A DNA stretch of 64,000 bases from Deinococcus hopiensis KR-140 (GCF_900176165.1 NZ_FWWU01000004.1:310001-374000); one strand, 5' to 3'. Positions 47,098 to 63,511 are shown, numbered from the stretch's first letter. A program made the numbers and translations. Notes: generated by a model from the letters alone, not told the origin.

Positions 47098-47807
47098 TCG
47101 TCCTCCCCGCCCGCCTCCCGGTCCTGCTCCGCGAGGGCGGAGGTGAGGAGAGGTCCTTCTCCAGGCATGACGGCGTAAGCGCAAAGGGCCAGGAAGGAGG
47201 CGTCGGAAGCGGCGGCGCTCACACCCAGGGTCAGTTCCACACCGTCCCCAAGTTGCGAGAGGACGTAGTTCACCGCGCCCTCCGGGTTAATCTCACGGGG
47301 CAGCAGGGTGAGTTGATCGGGGGCCGAGAGCAGCCGGAACTGTCCCCGAAAAGGCCCCTCGTCCAGCCAGGTCTGCCACTCCCGCGCTGCTGCGTCCAGG
47401 GCAAAGGGAACCCCGTGCGGATGCCGGACCGTCACCATCAGGGGAAGCCCACCGCGTTCGTGCAGTTCGGCCTCGGTGCCGAGTTGACCCAGCCAGCCGA
47501 TGTGCTGGGCCGCCTGATGGGCCATTCGCAGCGCGCCCTCGCGCTCCCCCAGCGTCTCGGTTGTCAGCCTGCGCCACGCGGCGTCCTCCTCGCCGTCAGG
47601 CTTCAGTACCACTGCTCCGTGCCGCAGGATTTGCCAGGAGGTAAAGGCCGCGGGCACATTCAGCAGGCCCTCCTCGTCCAGCCCGGTCACGGGAATCCAC
47701 TCGGCGGCCTCCAGCAGGCGGGCGAGGACTGGGGCTGTGGGGGAGAGGTCTTCTTCCCGGCCCTGCGGCGCGAGAAAGCCAACCGGATTCACGAAAGCGA
47801 CGATCAT
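47094..47807 (-). CDS. HAD-like protein lacking the catalytic aspartates
   Basis: A 237-residue protein. FTSWQILRHGAVVLKPDGEEDAAW resembles sugar-phosphatase-type HAD proteins, yet the N-terminus reads MIVAFVNPVGFLAP where a DxDGT motif is expected, so the nucleophile Asp is missing. I therefore regard it as a degenerate HAD fold, or an unrelated Deinococcus family. TAGAGT lies six bases before the ATG (leaderless). Co-translated with the MBL hydrolase. Confidence 0.55.
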   Translation of the reverse strand: MIVAFVNPVGFLAPQGREEDLSPTAPVLARLLEAAEWIPVTGLDEEGLLNVPAAFTSWQILRHGAVVLKPDGEEDAAWRRLTTETLGEREGALRMAHQAAQHIGWLGQLGTEAELHERGGLPLMVTVRHPHGVPFALDAAAREWQTWLDEGPFRGQFRLLSAPDQLTLLPREINPEGAVNYVLSQLGDGVELTLGVSAAASDASFLALCAYAVMPGEGPLLTSALAEQDREAGGEDE

Positions 47808-47821
47808 GGACGCACTCTAGA

Positions 47822-47849
47822 GCGGCCAGGCAGCATACCGCCTGGCCGC
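47822..47849 (+). terminator. Hairpin with T-tract upstream of the HAD-like gene
   Basis: A 10-bp stem (GCGGCCAGGC at 47822-47831 and its complement at 47840-47849) with an 8-nt loop, followed on the plus strand by CAAACCCTTTTT. No plus-strand gene ends nearby, so it may shield the SPFH gene from antisense transcription. Confidence 0.45.
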
Positions 47850-47971
47850 CAAACCCTTTTTGGTGGTCTGAACAGCCACTGAAGGTTCAAGCTCAACCCT
47901 GCCTTCATCCCCACGGGAACGGACTATTCAAATTGAGGTCAAAGTGATATCATATTGATCGGAGGTAGGGT

Positions 47972-48883
<912 letters not shown>

Positions 48884-48927
48884 GTGGTCCCCAACGGGCA
48901 CAGCCCGAGAAGGCGAGGTGAGGCGCT

Positions 48928-49122
48928 GTGGCCCGCAAGAATTTTCCCCTGCGCGTGAACCCCGAGTTGTACGCCGCTCTGGAGCGCTGGGCCTCCGACG
49001 AACTCCGCAGCGTGAACGCGCAGATCGAGTACCTGCTGACCCAGAGCGTGAAACAGGCCGGGCGCTGGAAGGCGGGAGCCGAGGAAGTTCGCCCGGATGG
49101 AGACAGCAGCGCGGAGGAGTGA
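48928..49122 (+). CDS. Arc-like ribbon-helix-helix protein
   Basis: A 64-residue protein starting GTG: MARKNFPLRVNPELYAALERWASDELRSVNAQIEYLLTQSV. This is the beta strand, helix A and helix B of an Arc/MetJ-type DNA-binding domain, with an acidic tail. I see no toxin gene beside it, so it is not obviously an antitoxin. Pairing with the SPFH gene suggests it controls or accompanies that protein. Confidence 0.8.
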   Translation: MARKNFPLRVNPELYAALERWASDELRSVNAQIEYLLTQSVKQAGRWKAGAEEVRPDGDSSAEE

Positions 49123-49132
49123 TCTGCAACAA

Positions 49133-49172
49133 GAGGGGGGGCAGCCGTCTACGTTCCGGCTGGCCCCCCCTC
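49133..49172 (+). terminator. Terminator after the SPFH-RHH pair
   Basis: A GC-rich inverted repeat, GAGGGGGGGCAGCC (49133-49146) against GGCTGGCCCCCCCTC (49158-49172), with one bulged base. It starts 10 bases after the ribbon-helix-helix stop codon. Confidence 0.55.
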
Positions 49173-49178
49173 GTCCCA

Positions 49179-49719
49179 TCAGCCTTGCTGCGCCGGGAGA
49201 ATCTGATTGTCGGTGAAGGTCCCGTCGTTGCCGCCCTCCGCAGAGCAGGCCGTCAGGCCCACCTCGAGGTCTACCGCGGCGGGCAGCGCCAACCGTTGCC
49301 CGGCCTCTGGGGTGGGGGCCCGATGGTTACCTGGCCCAGAGCGTCCACGAGCGCGCCCATAAAGACGTTGAGGGTGGTGTGGTCCAGTGTGATGCCGAAC
49401 AGCGCAAAGGCCCCCACCAGGAAGAGCGGCTCGGATGTCCGTTCGCGGTGCCAGGCGGACGGAGGAGTTCGCAGGTTCCGGTGGAGCAGGAAGTCGCGCC
49501 GACCCGTATCGTTGCGCAGCAGGGTGACCATCGGGCGGTTGCGGTTGCTGTACAGCACTGCCCGCAGGAGAGCCGTTCGTCACGGTCTGAAGCGGCAAAG
49601 GCCATCAGGTCTGGTCCCTGCTCGCCCTGGGGATTGATCACCAGGGCGAGAGGGCAAAGAGAGGAGGTCAGCTCTGGAGCGTCAGACCAGACGCACCTCC
49701 CCCCTCGTCGGCAAATCAC
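49179..49719 (-). pseudogene. Gene remnant of unknown function with frameshifts
   Basis: Protein-like segments follow one another in different minus-strand frames: LVINPQGEQGPDLMAFAASD, then MVTLLRNDTGRRDFLLHRN and LFLVGAFALFGITLDHTTLN, then LALPAAVDLEVGLTACSAEG and DGTFTDNQILPAQQG with a stop at 49179. At least two frameshifts interrupt it and no start is clear. I do not recognise the family. The rest of the gap to 49824 holds no gene. Confidence 0.35.
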
Positions 49720-49824
49720 ACCGGATTGGCGCAGGCTCTACGGTAGGGTCAACGTCGCGTAAAGGCATTTTTCCGCTCTGGCTTCCTTCGTCAGAGAAGG
49801 GGGCGAGGCGCACTCCAGAAGGGT

Positions 49825-49844
49825 TGCTCGTCACGTGACGAGCA
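49825..49844. promoter_or_regulatory. parS-like palindrome, copy 4
   Basis: A perfect copy of TGCTCGTCACGTGACGAGCA, four bases from the hutH terminator stem and 3.4 kb from the copy after parB. Confidence 0.7.
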
Positions 49845-49847
49845 AAC

Positions 49848-49884
49848 GAAGAGGAGGCAGCCGTGGATGGGCTGCCTCCTCTTC
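49848..49884. terminator. Terminator of the hut operon
   Basis: A perfect 15-bp stem (GAAGAGGAGGCAGCC at 49848-49862; complement at 49870-49884) with a 7-nt loop, 17 bases beyond the hutH stop. A T7 run occurs on the plus side (49892-49898). Confidence 0.7.
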
Positions 49885-49901
49885 CACACGCTTTTTTTGC
49901 T

Positions 49902-51397
<1,496 letters not shown>

Positions 51398-51401
<4 letters not shown>

Positions 51402-52618
51402 CTTGAATGCTCCTTGAAGTGTTGCCCGCCGACCCACACGTCGCGCACCGGATTCGCCCCCAGCGCGTAGGCCAGATCGCGCCAGTCCGCCGAGTGCAGC
51501 GCCAGAAAGTCGGCGCGCTGTCCGGGGACAAGCGCGCCCCTATCGTTCAGGCCCAACGCCGCCGCCGCGTTGGCCGTCGCGGCCGTCAGGGCCTCCGCCG
51601 GAGTCAGGCCGCACAGGCGCACGGCAAGCGCGAGGGCGAGCCCCGCGCTGAAGAGGGGAGAACTGCCCGGGTTGAGGTCTGTGCCCACAGCCACGCATGC
51701 GCCCGCGTCCACCAGTTTCCGGGCGGGCGCGGCGGGCAGGCCGAGGTGGAGCGTGACGCCGGGCAAGACGGTGGCGATGGTGCTCGACGAGGCCAGCGCT
51801 GCGACCTGCGCCTCTCCGCTCGCTTCCAGGTGGTCCACGCTGAGCGCCCCCACCTCGCAGGCCAGTTCGGTGCCCCCGACCGCGTGAAATTGATCGGCGT
51901 GCAGCTTGACGGCCAGTCCGTGCTGCCGCGCGGCCGCAAGGATGGCGCGCGTCTCGTCCACACCAAACGCCTCGCGCTCGCAGAACACGTCCACGGCCTC
52001 GGCCAGTCCTTCGCGGGCCACCTGAGGAATCAGCTCCCCGCAGACGGACTGAACGTAATCGGTTCGCCCGGTTTGCGGCGGCACGTGGATCAGCAACGTG
52101 GCCACCAACGTCACGGAAATGATGGGCTGCAAGGCCCGCACCGCCCGCAGCATCCGTATCTCGGCCCCGAAGTCCAGCCCGTAGCCGCTCTTGACTTCGA
52201 TGGTGGTTGCGCCGCTCACCGCCAGTGCCCGTAGACGGGGCAGGGCCAGCTGCACAAGTTCGGCCTCGTCTGCCGCTGCCGTCGCCCGCATGGTGGAGCG
52301 GATGCCGCCACCCCGCGCGAGGATCGTTTCGTAGGGCACGCCCTCCACCCGCGCTTCAAAATCGGCCAGCCGGTCTCCGGCCCAGACCGCGTGGGTGTGC
52401 GGATCGGTCAGCCCAGGGACGACGGCCACGCTTCCGAAGTCGTGAAGATGGGCAGCAGCAGGTGCGTCGCGGCGAGGCCCCACCCAGGAGACAAGGCCGT
52501 CACGAACGAGCAGGGCGGCGTCGGGGACAACGGTCAACTCGCGCATCGCCGGGCCGCGCTGGGGGCCCGGCGCGGGGGTGACGAGCTGAGAAATTCCTGT
52601 AAACAGCGTCTCAGCCAC
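51398..52618 (-). CDS. hutI: Imidazolonepropionase
   Basis: A 406-residue amidohydrolase that hydrolyses imidazolonepropionate to formiminoglutamate. Metal and substrate residues are visible in GLTDPHTHAVWAGDR, TTIEVKSGYGLDF, KLHADQFHAVGG, SVDHLEA and VAVGTDLNPGS. Its GTG start at 52618 lies inside the end of hutG (8-base overlap), so the genes are coupled. Confidence 0.93.
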
Positions 52619-53524
52619 CTAACACCTCGCACAAAATCTCCAGAATGAGGCGGGCTGCCAGCAGCGAGCTGCGCTCCGAGGAGTCGAGATTGGGGGCGAG
52701 TTCCACCACGTCCACGCCGACAAGTCGGTGACGGCGGGCAACTTCGCGAATTACCCGCATCGCCAGGGCGTAGGTGAAGCCGTCGGGCTCGGGGCTGCTT
52801 GTGCCCGGCAAGACCGCTGGGTCGAAGGCGTCCACATCCACGCTCAGGTAAACGGAGCGGCCCTCGGGCAGCGCCCGCAGCACGGACGTGAATTGCGCCT
52901 CCACGTCCTCCATCGGCACCAGGGTATGCCCCCGCGCCCGCGCGGCCGCCACGGCTTCAGCGTCGAACCGCAGCCCGCGCAGCCCCAGCGTGGTGATGTG
53001 GACGAGGTTGGGAAGTTCCTCGGCGGCCCGGCGGAAGGGACTGGAGTTGCTGTAGCGTGTGCCGTTGCGTATGTCGGTGAAGTCGAGGTGGGCGTCGAGC
53101 TGGATGACGTGCAGCTCAGGCACGTCGTGGAAGGCGCGTAGCAGCGGGTACGTCACGCTGTGGTCGCCTCCCAGAAAGACGGGCAATCTGCAGCGCTCGC
53201 GCACCTGTCTCGCCGCTTCAGTGATGCGCTTGCGCGCCAGTTCCGGCTCCAGGCTGGGCAGCACCACGTCACCTGCGTCCGCGAAAGTCACGCCTCCGAG
53301 CCGTGTTCGTCCGTCCAGCCCGGTGAAGGGCGGCACAAAGCGCAAAGACGCCTCCCGCAACGCCCGGGGCGCGAAGCGGGCTCCGGGCCGGAAGCCCAGC
53401 GCGATATCGAAGGGGATGCCCAGAACGCCCACGTCCGCGCGCCAGTCTCCACCCGTTTCAACGAGGGGCGCGCGGGCAAAGGAGGCGACGCCGCCGTAGG
53501 GAAGGTGGGAGGGCGGTCCCTCCA

Positions 53525-53525
<1 letters not shown>
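52611..53525 (-). CDS. hutG: Formimidoylglutamase-type ureohydrolase
   Basis: A 304-residue arginase/agmatinase-family enzyme with manganese ligands in FLGGDHSVTYP, IQLDAHLDF and YLSVDVDAFDP. Sequence alone fits agmatinase equally well, but the position inside hutU-G-I-H makes formiminoglutamate the likely substrate, releasing glutamate and formamide. Start and stop overlaps (TGATG with hutU) show coupling. Confidence 0.85.
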
Positions 53526-55222
<1,697 letters not shown>

Positions 55223-55304
55223 GGGCGTCCTTTCGGAGTGAGGCGAGGGGTGGAGTGGATTGCGCCGCCATCGTCCGCCTTCCGGAAGCAGGCCACAAGT
55301 CGTA

Positions 55305-55324
55305 TTTTCGGAATAACCGGAAAA
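55305..55324. promoter_or_regulatory. Probable IclR operator in the hut intergenic region
   Basis: An imperfect palindrome, TTTTCGG-AATAA-CCGGAAAA, directly upstream of the iclR -10 box TAGACT (55327-55332) and within the likely hutU promoter region. IclR-type regulators bind such dyads, so it may govern both directions. Confidence 0.5.
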
Positions 55325-55338
55325 GGTAGACTTGGGCC

Positions 55339-56088
55339 GTGCCCCGCACCCTCGCCACCGTGGACAGCGCCGTCCGTGTGCTCGAAGCCTTCGACGCAGA
55401 CCGCACCGAGTGGACCCTGACGGCCCTCGCGGTCCATCTCGGCGAGGCCACCTCCACCCTCCACGAGCAGCTCACCACGCTGACGGCGGGCGGGCTGCTG
55501 ATGCGGGTGGGACGGGGGCGCTACCGACTGGGCTGGCGGCTGCTCAAGCTCTCCAGCGCGCTCTACGGCTCGGTGCCGTGGTACGCGCCGGCGCACGACG
55601 CGATGAACGCCCTGGCGCGAGGAACGCACCTGCTCGCCTTTCTCTGCGTGCTGGAAGCCGGTCAGGATCAGGCGCAGGTCCTGTGCATCGCCCGCTCCGT
55701 GCAGGGACGGGACGGGCCGCCGGTGGTGGGAGAAACCGACTTCGTGCTGCCGCCCCACGCCACGGCGAGCGGCAAGCTGCTGTACGCCCTGGCGGGTCTG
55801 GACCTTCCTCCAGACGCTCCCCGCTTCACCCCACACACCCTGGCGGCGCCCTGGCCGGAGGAAGCCCGCCGAATCCGCTTGGACCGCCTGGCCCTGACGC
55901 GGGACGAGTGGGCGGTGGGCACGAGCGGGCTGGCCGTGCCCCTGGTGGGCGAGGGGGGAAAGGTGATCGCCGCCCTGGGCCTGAGCCTGCCCACCGCCCG
56001 GCTGCGGGAACAGGAACGCCTGACCCGGCGGCTGCGTGACGCGGCGGACGGGGTGGCCTGGACGCTGGGGCACCGTCCGGGGTCTTGA
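55339..56088 (+). CDS. IclR-family regulator of the hut operon
   Basis: A 249-residue regulator with an N-terminal winged helix (TVDSAVRVLEAFDADRTEWTLTALAVHLGEATSTLHEQLTTLTAGGLL) and a C-terminal GAF-like effector domain (LPPHATASGKLLYA, AVGTSGLAVPLVGEGGKVIAALGLSLP). GTG start with TAGACT six bases upstream. Divergence from hutU implies control of histidine breakdown, with urocanate as a plausible ligand by analogy to other Hut systems. Confidence 0.88.
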   Translation: MPRTLATVDSAVRVLEAFDADRTEWTLTALAVHLGEATSTLHEQLTTLTAGGLLMRVGRGRYRLGWRLLKLSSALYGSVPWYAPAHDAMNALARGTHLLAFLCVLEAGQDQAQVLCIARSVQGRDGPPVVGETDFVLPPHATASGKLLYALAGLDLPPDAPRFTPHTLAAPWPEEARRIRLDRLALTRDEWAVGTSGLAVPLVGEGGKVIAALGLSLPTARLREQERLTRRLRDAADGVAWTLGHRPGS

Positions 56089-56103
56089 ACCCCGTCGCCG
56101 ACT

Positions 56104-57972
56104 TCAGCCCTGGGGCTTGGGCATGTCCGGCACAATTGCGCCCTGGGCCGGAAGTTGCGACACGCTCACCACCCGGTCGCGGCCCTGGCGCTTGGCTTCG
56201 TACAGGGCCTCGTCGGCGGCCGAGACCAGGCCCTCGGGGGTGGTGCCGTCTCCCGGGAAGGTCGAGACGCCGATGGACACGCTGACCTGCCCGAGCGGCT
56301 GCCCGCGCAGGTTGACCCGCAGGCCGTGGACCGCCTGCCGAAAACCGTTGGCGCGGGCGAGGGCGTCCTCATGGGCCGTGTCGAGCAGCACCACCACGAA
56401 CTCCTCGCCGCCGTAGCGGCACACCACGTCCTCGGCACGGAAAAAGTCCTGCATCTCCTGGGCCACGGCCACGAGCATCGCGTCGCCTCCATCGTGTCCG
56501 AAGGTGTCGTTAAAGCGCTTGAAGTGGTCGATGTCCAGCGCCAGCACGCTGAGGGCGCGTCGGTTGCGCTCCGCGCTCACGAGTTCGCGCGACAGGGTTT
56601 CTTCGAGGTACCGGCGGTTAAAGGCCCCGGTCAGGGCGTCACGAATGCTCTGGTTGCGCAGCGTGTCGCGCAGTTGCAGGCTGGCGATGGACAGCGCGAT
56701 CTGCCGGGCGACGGCCTCGGCAAAGTTGCGGGCCCGGGCCGTTTCCTTGGAGCTCTGCTCGGGGTCGTCGGCGCTCAGCCGCAGTGAACCGAGCGTCTCG
56801 CCCTGCGCGACGAGGGGAATGCACAGGTAGGCGTGGGTGTGCCCTGGGGCCTGCTGGATGCACGACATGGTGATGGGATGCTCGCGGGTGTAGGTCCGGC
56901 CCTTGCGCAGCGCCCAGCACATGTCGGGCGTGGAGGTCAGGTCCGGTGTGCGCCAGCGGGCCTCGCCCCAGCTCACCTGCACGGTGAGCAGGTTGCGCGA
57001 CGCGGCGATTACACTGACGGTGCCGCTCCAGCCTGGGAAGATGTGCGGCAACATGCCCTGAAGTACGGCGTACCCCTCGGCCAGCGTGTAGCAGGCCTGC
57101 AGGGTATCGGTCAGCTCGGCGAGCCGCCCGGCGTCCTCACTCAGGCGCGCGACCTGCTCGTGCTGCCGCTCCAGGGCTGCGTGCCGCTCCTGCACCTCGG
57201 CCTGGCTCGTCTGAATGGCGGCCGCCATCTCGTTGAAGTGCCCCGCGACCTCCTGCACCTCGTATACGTCGCTGCGCGGCGCGCGCTCGTCGTAGTGTCC
57301 GGCCGCAACGCGCCGCGTCACCCGGCTCAACCCCTCCAGCGCCTGTCCCAGCCGCCGCGAGAGATTGGTGCCGATCAGCGCCGAAGCTCCCGCCACCAAC
57401 GCAAAGGCGAGCAGCACCAACCCCTGTACCAGGCGCAGGCTGAAGGTGGCGTCACGCTGCATCTGTACGGTCTGGGCCTGAAGCGCGGCCTGCATCCCCG
57501 CCAGTTCCTGCCGCATGCTGTCCACCAGGCGTTTGCCCGCTTGCGACCGGGCCGCTTCACCCGCTGAGAAACCGTTCGCCCGCCGCGTCTCGATCTCGGG
57601 CGTGGCCACGTCACGGAACCATCGGTCGAGCAGCGCCTGCACGTTGCTCAGGCGTTCCATCTGCTTCTGACTGGCCTGCTCGGCCAGAAATCTGCTGAGT
57701 GCCGAGAACTCACCGGGCAACAACGCGCGTCCCCGGTCGTACGGTTCTAGAAAGACGTCGTTGCCCGTGATGATGTACCCGCGCACCCCCGTTTCCAGGT
57801 CCACGATGTGCTGCAAGACCGTCTCGATCTGTTGGCTTCCCCCCTGCAGCTCGCGGAGGGTGGCCGAGTCGCTCAGGTTGCGCTGAATGCTGTACAGCAC
57901 GAGCGCGCCTGCCAGGGCCAGGATGACCGACAGGCCCGTCAGGTTGCGGGAGATGAGGGTTCGCAGATGCAT
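56104..57972 (-). CDS. Diguanylate cyclase: CHASE3-HAMP-GAF-GGDEF
   Basis: A 622-residue membrane protein making cyclic di-GMP. One membrane helix at about 9-29 leads into a periplasmic CHASE3 domain (TVLQHIVDLETGVRGYIITGNDVFLEPYDRG). A second helix at about 185-205, HAMP (GLSRVTRRVAAGHYDERA), a coiled coil and a GAF domain (about 300-460) follow. The cyclase has GGEEF at 521-525 and an upstream RxxD (RAED) inhibitory site, so it should be active and product-controlled. ATG at 57972 follows GGAGAAGC. Confidence 0.9.
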   Translation of the reverse strand: MHLRTLISRNLTGLSVILALAGALVLYSIQRNLSDSATLRELQGGSQQIETVLQHIVDLETGVRGYIITGNDVFLEPYDRGRALLPGEFSALSRFLAEQASQKQMERLSNVQALLDRWFRDVATPEIETRRANGFSAGEAARSQAGKRLVDSMRQELAGMQAALQAQTVQMQRDATFSLRLVQGLVLLAFALVAGASALIGTNLSRRLGQALEGLSRVTRRVAAGHYDERAPRSDVYEVQEVAGHFNEMAAAIQTSQAEVQERHAALERQHEQVARLSEDAGRLAELTDTLQACYTLAEGYAVLQGMLPHIFPGWSGTVSVIAASRNLLTVQVSWGEARWRTPDLTSTPDMCWALRKGRTYTREHPITMSCIQQAPGHTHAYLCIPLVAQGETLGSLRLSADDPEQSSKETARARNFAEAVARQIALSIASLQLRDTLRNQSIRDALTGAFNRRYLEETLSRELVSAERNRRALSVLALDIDHFKRFNDTFGHDGGDAMLVAVAQEMQDFFRAEDVVCRYGGEEFVVVLLDTAHEDALARANGFRQAVHGLRVNLRGQPLGQVSVSIGVSTFPGDGTTPEGLVSAADEALYEAKRQGRDRVVSVSQLPAQGAIVPDMPKPQG

Positions 57973-58073
57973 GCTTCTCCAGTCAGCATGAGGCCTGGGT
58001 CCCCCCAATGCCAGCAGGAAGCCTACACATCGCGCTTCTGGCTCGGGGTCCGGCGTGTGGCTGGAGCTGGGGG

Positions 58074-58652
58074 TCAGGACAGGTGCGGCCGCAGCACCTT
58101 GAGAACAGCCTCGGGCGTAACGAGTTCGTGCGGATCGAGGTTCAAGACCGTGATGATGCTGCCTCCGCCCAGCCCCGTGTCCTTGTTGACCTCCGGCGAC
58201 CTGCGGCGGTCGCGCCCATAGGTGTGGTGGGTGAGCATGATCGCGAGCACCGGCACGCGCTCCGGCTGGGCCACAATCAGGAAATCGAGCTTGCGCCGCG
58301 CCTCGCGCTCCAGCCCGCCGCCTGGCGTCAGCGCCAGGAAATCCTTGAGCTGTACGTTCTGCACCACCTCGTAGGGTTGGTCCATCAGGGCCTCGCGCAG
58401 GGCGAGGGCAAAGCGGTCTCCGATGCGCGCCATACGCTCGGTGGTGTTCAGGATGAGGTCCGTCTGCGTCTGTCCAGCGCGGGTCTGCCCGGCCCGCGTC
58501 TGGCCCACCTGGGTCTGACTCGCCCGGGGGTCCGCGCTCCGTTTCTCGGAGGCGGGTTTGGGCGTGCCCGGCATCTGGGAGCGGTTGGAAGCCTGGGTCT
58601 TGTCTTCGGCGGGTTTCCCATCCGCCTTGCGTTTCGAGAAAAGGCCGCGCAT
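58074..58652 (-). CDS. DUF2726-like protein with a short repeat linker
   Basis: A 192-residue protein. The first 65 residues are polar and low-complexity with a near-tandem QTxxGQTRAGQTRAGQTQ run. The rest reads QPYEVVQNVQLKDFLALTP, RRKLDFLIVAQPERVPVLAIML and ITVLNLDPHELVTPEAVLKVL, resembling DUF2726, a restriction-endonuclease-like fold. Catalytic residues cannot be assigned safely. TATGCT lies six bases before the ATG (leaderless). Confidence 0.55.
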   Translation of the reverse strand: MRGLFSKRKADGKPAEDKTQASNRSQMPGTPKPASEKRSADPRASQTQVGQTRAGQTRAGQTQTDLILNTTERMARIGDRFALALREALMDQPYEVVQNVQLKDFLALTPGGGLEREARRKLDFLIVAQPERVPVLAIMLTHHTYGRDRRRSPEVNKDTGLGGGSIITVLNLDPHELVTPEAVLKVLRPHLS

Positions 58653-59057
58653 GACGTCAGCATAGGCGGCCTGGATGGGCAGAGGGTGATTTGGGTTGGG
58701 GTTCTGGCTTCAGCTTTCGCCCTGCGTTCCCCGGGCCCCTCAGTTCCGTCCCCGCCACGACGCACGCCGCCGTCACCGCCTTTCAGCCCTCGCGCGCTCC
58801 CGAGCCTCCCACCTGCTTGCCGAGCAGCAGCACCTGCACCTCGGGGCCGCCCGTCTGGACGGCGGACCGTCTGCCTCCGAAGGCGCTGCCCAGGAGTTCG
58901 AGCGCCGAGTGCGCCTGTTGAATGGGGCTTGGGACGGCCTGAGCAGGCTGTGGGAAAGGCCAAAGGCAGACGGACGAAAACGCTTTCGGGTTCTTGCTCA
59001 AATCTGCACACCTCCTTGACAAGAACGCGCTACGCTTGCCCTACCCCAAAATTGAAA
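58653..59057. other. Gap without a supported gene
   Basis: About 400 bases. A minus-strand frame at 58783-59022 (79 codons, ending QTGGPEVQVLLLGKQVGGSG) is protein-like near its end but has no start signal. A TTGACA at 59016-59021 lacks a matching -10 box. I cannot support a gene here. Confidence 0.35.
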
Positions 59058-59117
59058 GCCGACCGGGTGAAGTCGGCGGGCAGCTCCGTCTCCCGGCATC
59101 CAGGAGCGGAGCTTTTT
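59058..59117. terminator. Two back-to-back hairpin terminators
   Basis: Hairpin 1: GCCGAC (59058-59063) with GTCGGC (59072-59077), followed on the minus strand by TTTCAATTTT; it suits the sugar operon ending at 59245. Hairpin 2: AGCTCCG (59082-59088) with CGGAGCT (59107-59113), followed on the plus strand by a T-run (to 59117). Confidence 0.5.
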
Positions 59118-59244
59118 CCTGAGGCTGTCTTGCCGGGGCGAAGCGGCACCTTCAGCGGAACGGCGGCCGACACCCCAAGTCGGAAATGGGTACGGCCGCC
59201 CCCACTCCGTTTCGGTCTGTCTGCCCTCTTCCCTCGGCGCTGCG

Positions 59245-60377
59245 TCAGTCCAGCACCGTCCACTTCTCTGCGCTGCCGCTACTTTCCACCATCTTCTCGA
59301 TGAAGCGCACTCCCCGCGCGCCGTCCTCCACTGTGGGGTAATCAGGCGTGTATTCCCGGCCCTCTGCCTTGGCCCGGATGTGCGTGGCGGCGGCCCGGTA
59401 CACGTTGGCAAAGGCCTCGATAAAGCCCTCGGGGTGCCCTGCGGGGAGTCGAGTGGCCCCCTGCGCTTCCCCACACAGACCGGGGCCGCTGCGCGTCAGC
59501 ACCTGCTGCGGAGCGTCCAATGAATCGAACAGCAGGCGGTTGGGGTCCTCCTGCCGCCAGCTCAGGCTGCCCTTCGTGCCGTGAACGCGCAGGCGCAGGT
59601 CGTTCTCGCCGCCGATCTCCACCTGCGAGACCGTCAGGATACCTTTGGCCCCCCCCCGGAAGCGCAGCAGCGCCGAGGCGTCGTCGTCCAGCATTCGGCC
59701 CGGAACAAAAGCCGTCAGGTCCGCGCAGACCGCTTCCAGTTCCAGGCCCGTCACGGCGCTCATCAGGTTCTCGGCGTGGGTGCCGATGTCGCCGACTGCG
59801 CCCCCCAATCCGCTGCGAGAGGGATCGGTGCGCCAGTCGGCCTGTTTGTTGCCTTCCAGGGGGCCAGCCAGCCAGCCCTGGCGGTATTCCACGGCGACCT
59901 TACGGATGTCACCCAGCTGTCCCGTGCGGACCATGTGCCGCGCCTGCTTCACCATCGGGTAGCCGGTGTAGTTGTAGGTGACGGCGAAGACCACCCCCGA
60001 CGCATTGACCACCCGCACCAGGTCCTGGGCCTGTTCTGAGGTATGCACCAGGGGTTTGTCACAGACGACGTGGATTCCGGCTTCGGCAAACGCCTTTGCC
60101 ACCGGGTAGTGCAGGTGGTTGGGGGTGACGATCGCCACCAGATCGATGCGGTCCTCGCGCGCCAGCTCGCCCGCCAGCATGTCCTGCCAACTGCCGTAGT
60201 TGCGCTCGTCCGGCAGTCCCAGCGCCTCTCCCGATGCCCGCGAACGTTCCGGCGTGCTCGACAGCGCCCCCGCCACGAGTTCGATCTCGCCGTCCAGGGT
60301 GGCCGCCATGCGGTGAACGGCTCCGATAAAGGCCCCCTGACCGCCGCCCACCATGCCCATGCGGAGCTTGAGGGGCC

Positions 60378-60381
<4 letters not shown>
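59245..60381 (-). CDS. Gfo/Idh/MocA-family oxidoreductase
   Basis: A 378-residue NAD(P)-dependent sugar or polyol dehydrogenase. The Rossmann motif GMVGGGQGAFIG is at the N-terminus, VAIVTPNHLHYPVAKAFAEAGIHVVCDKPL contains the catalytic-region Lys, and GDIGTHAENLM carries the conserved Asp/His. GTG at 60381 overlaps the stop of the previous gene (GTGA). Together with the TIM-barrel protein and ribose-type transporter it probably oxidises an imported sugar or inositol-like polyol. Confidence 0.88.
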
Positions 60382-61391
<1,010 letters not shown>

Positions 61392-61468
61392 AAGAAACCT
61401 CGAACAGGGAAAACGGAGCGTTGTTGGGGGCGGGAAAGCGGAACGGGCGGAAAGAGAAAGCGGCCCGA

Positions 61469-61495
61469 GCCGGGGAAGCGCGGGCCGCCCCCGGC
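61469..61495 (-). terminator. Intercistronic hairpin after the binding-protein gene
   Basis: GCCGGGG (61469-61475) pairs with CCCCGGC (61489-61495), and minus-strand TTTCTCTTTCC follows shortly. Located just 6 bases after the solute-binding protein gene, it likely lets that gene be expressed more than the downstream enzymes. Confidence 0.5.
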
Positions 61496-61500
61496 AAACG

Positions 61501-62451
<951 letters not shown>

Positions 62452-62512
62452 GGTGTTCCTCCGGGCAAAAGTGGGTGGGCGGGCGACGGTGACGCGGCAC
62501 GGACGAGGGGCA

Positions 62513-63503
<991 letters not shown>

Positions 63504-63511
<8 letters not shown>

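Noticed and set aside
59016..59117. A possible small RNA with TTGACA at one end and a T-run hairpin at the other
   Set aside because: No -10 box lies at a workable distance from TTGACA; the two hairpins are adequately explained as terminators.
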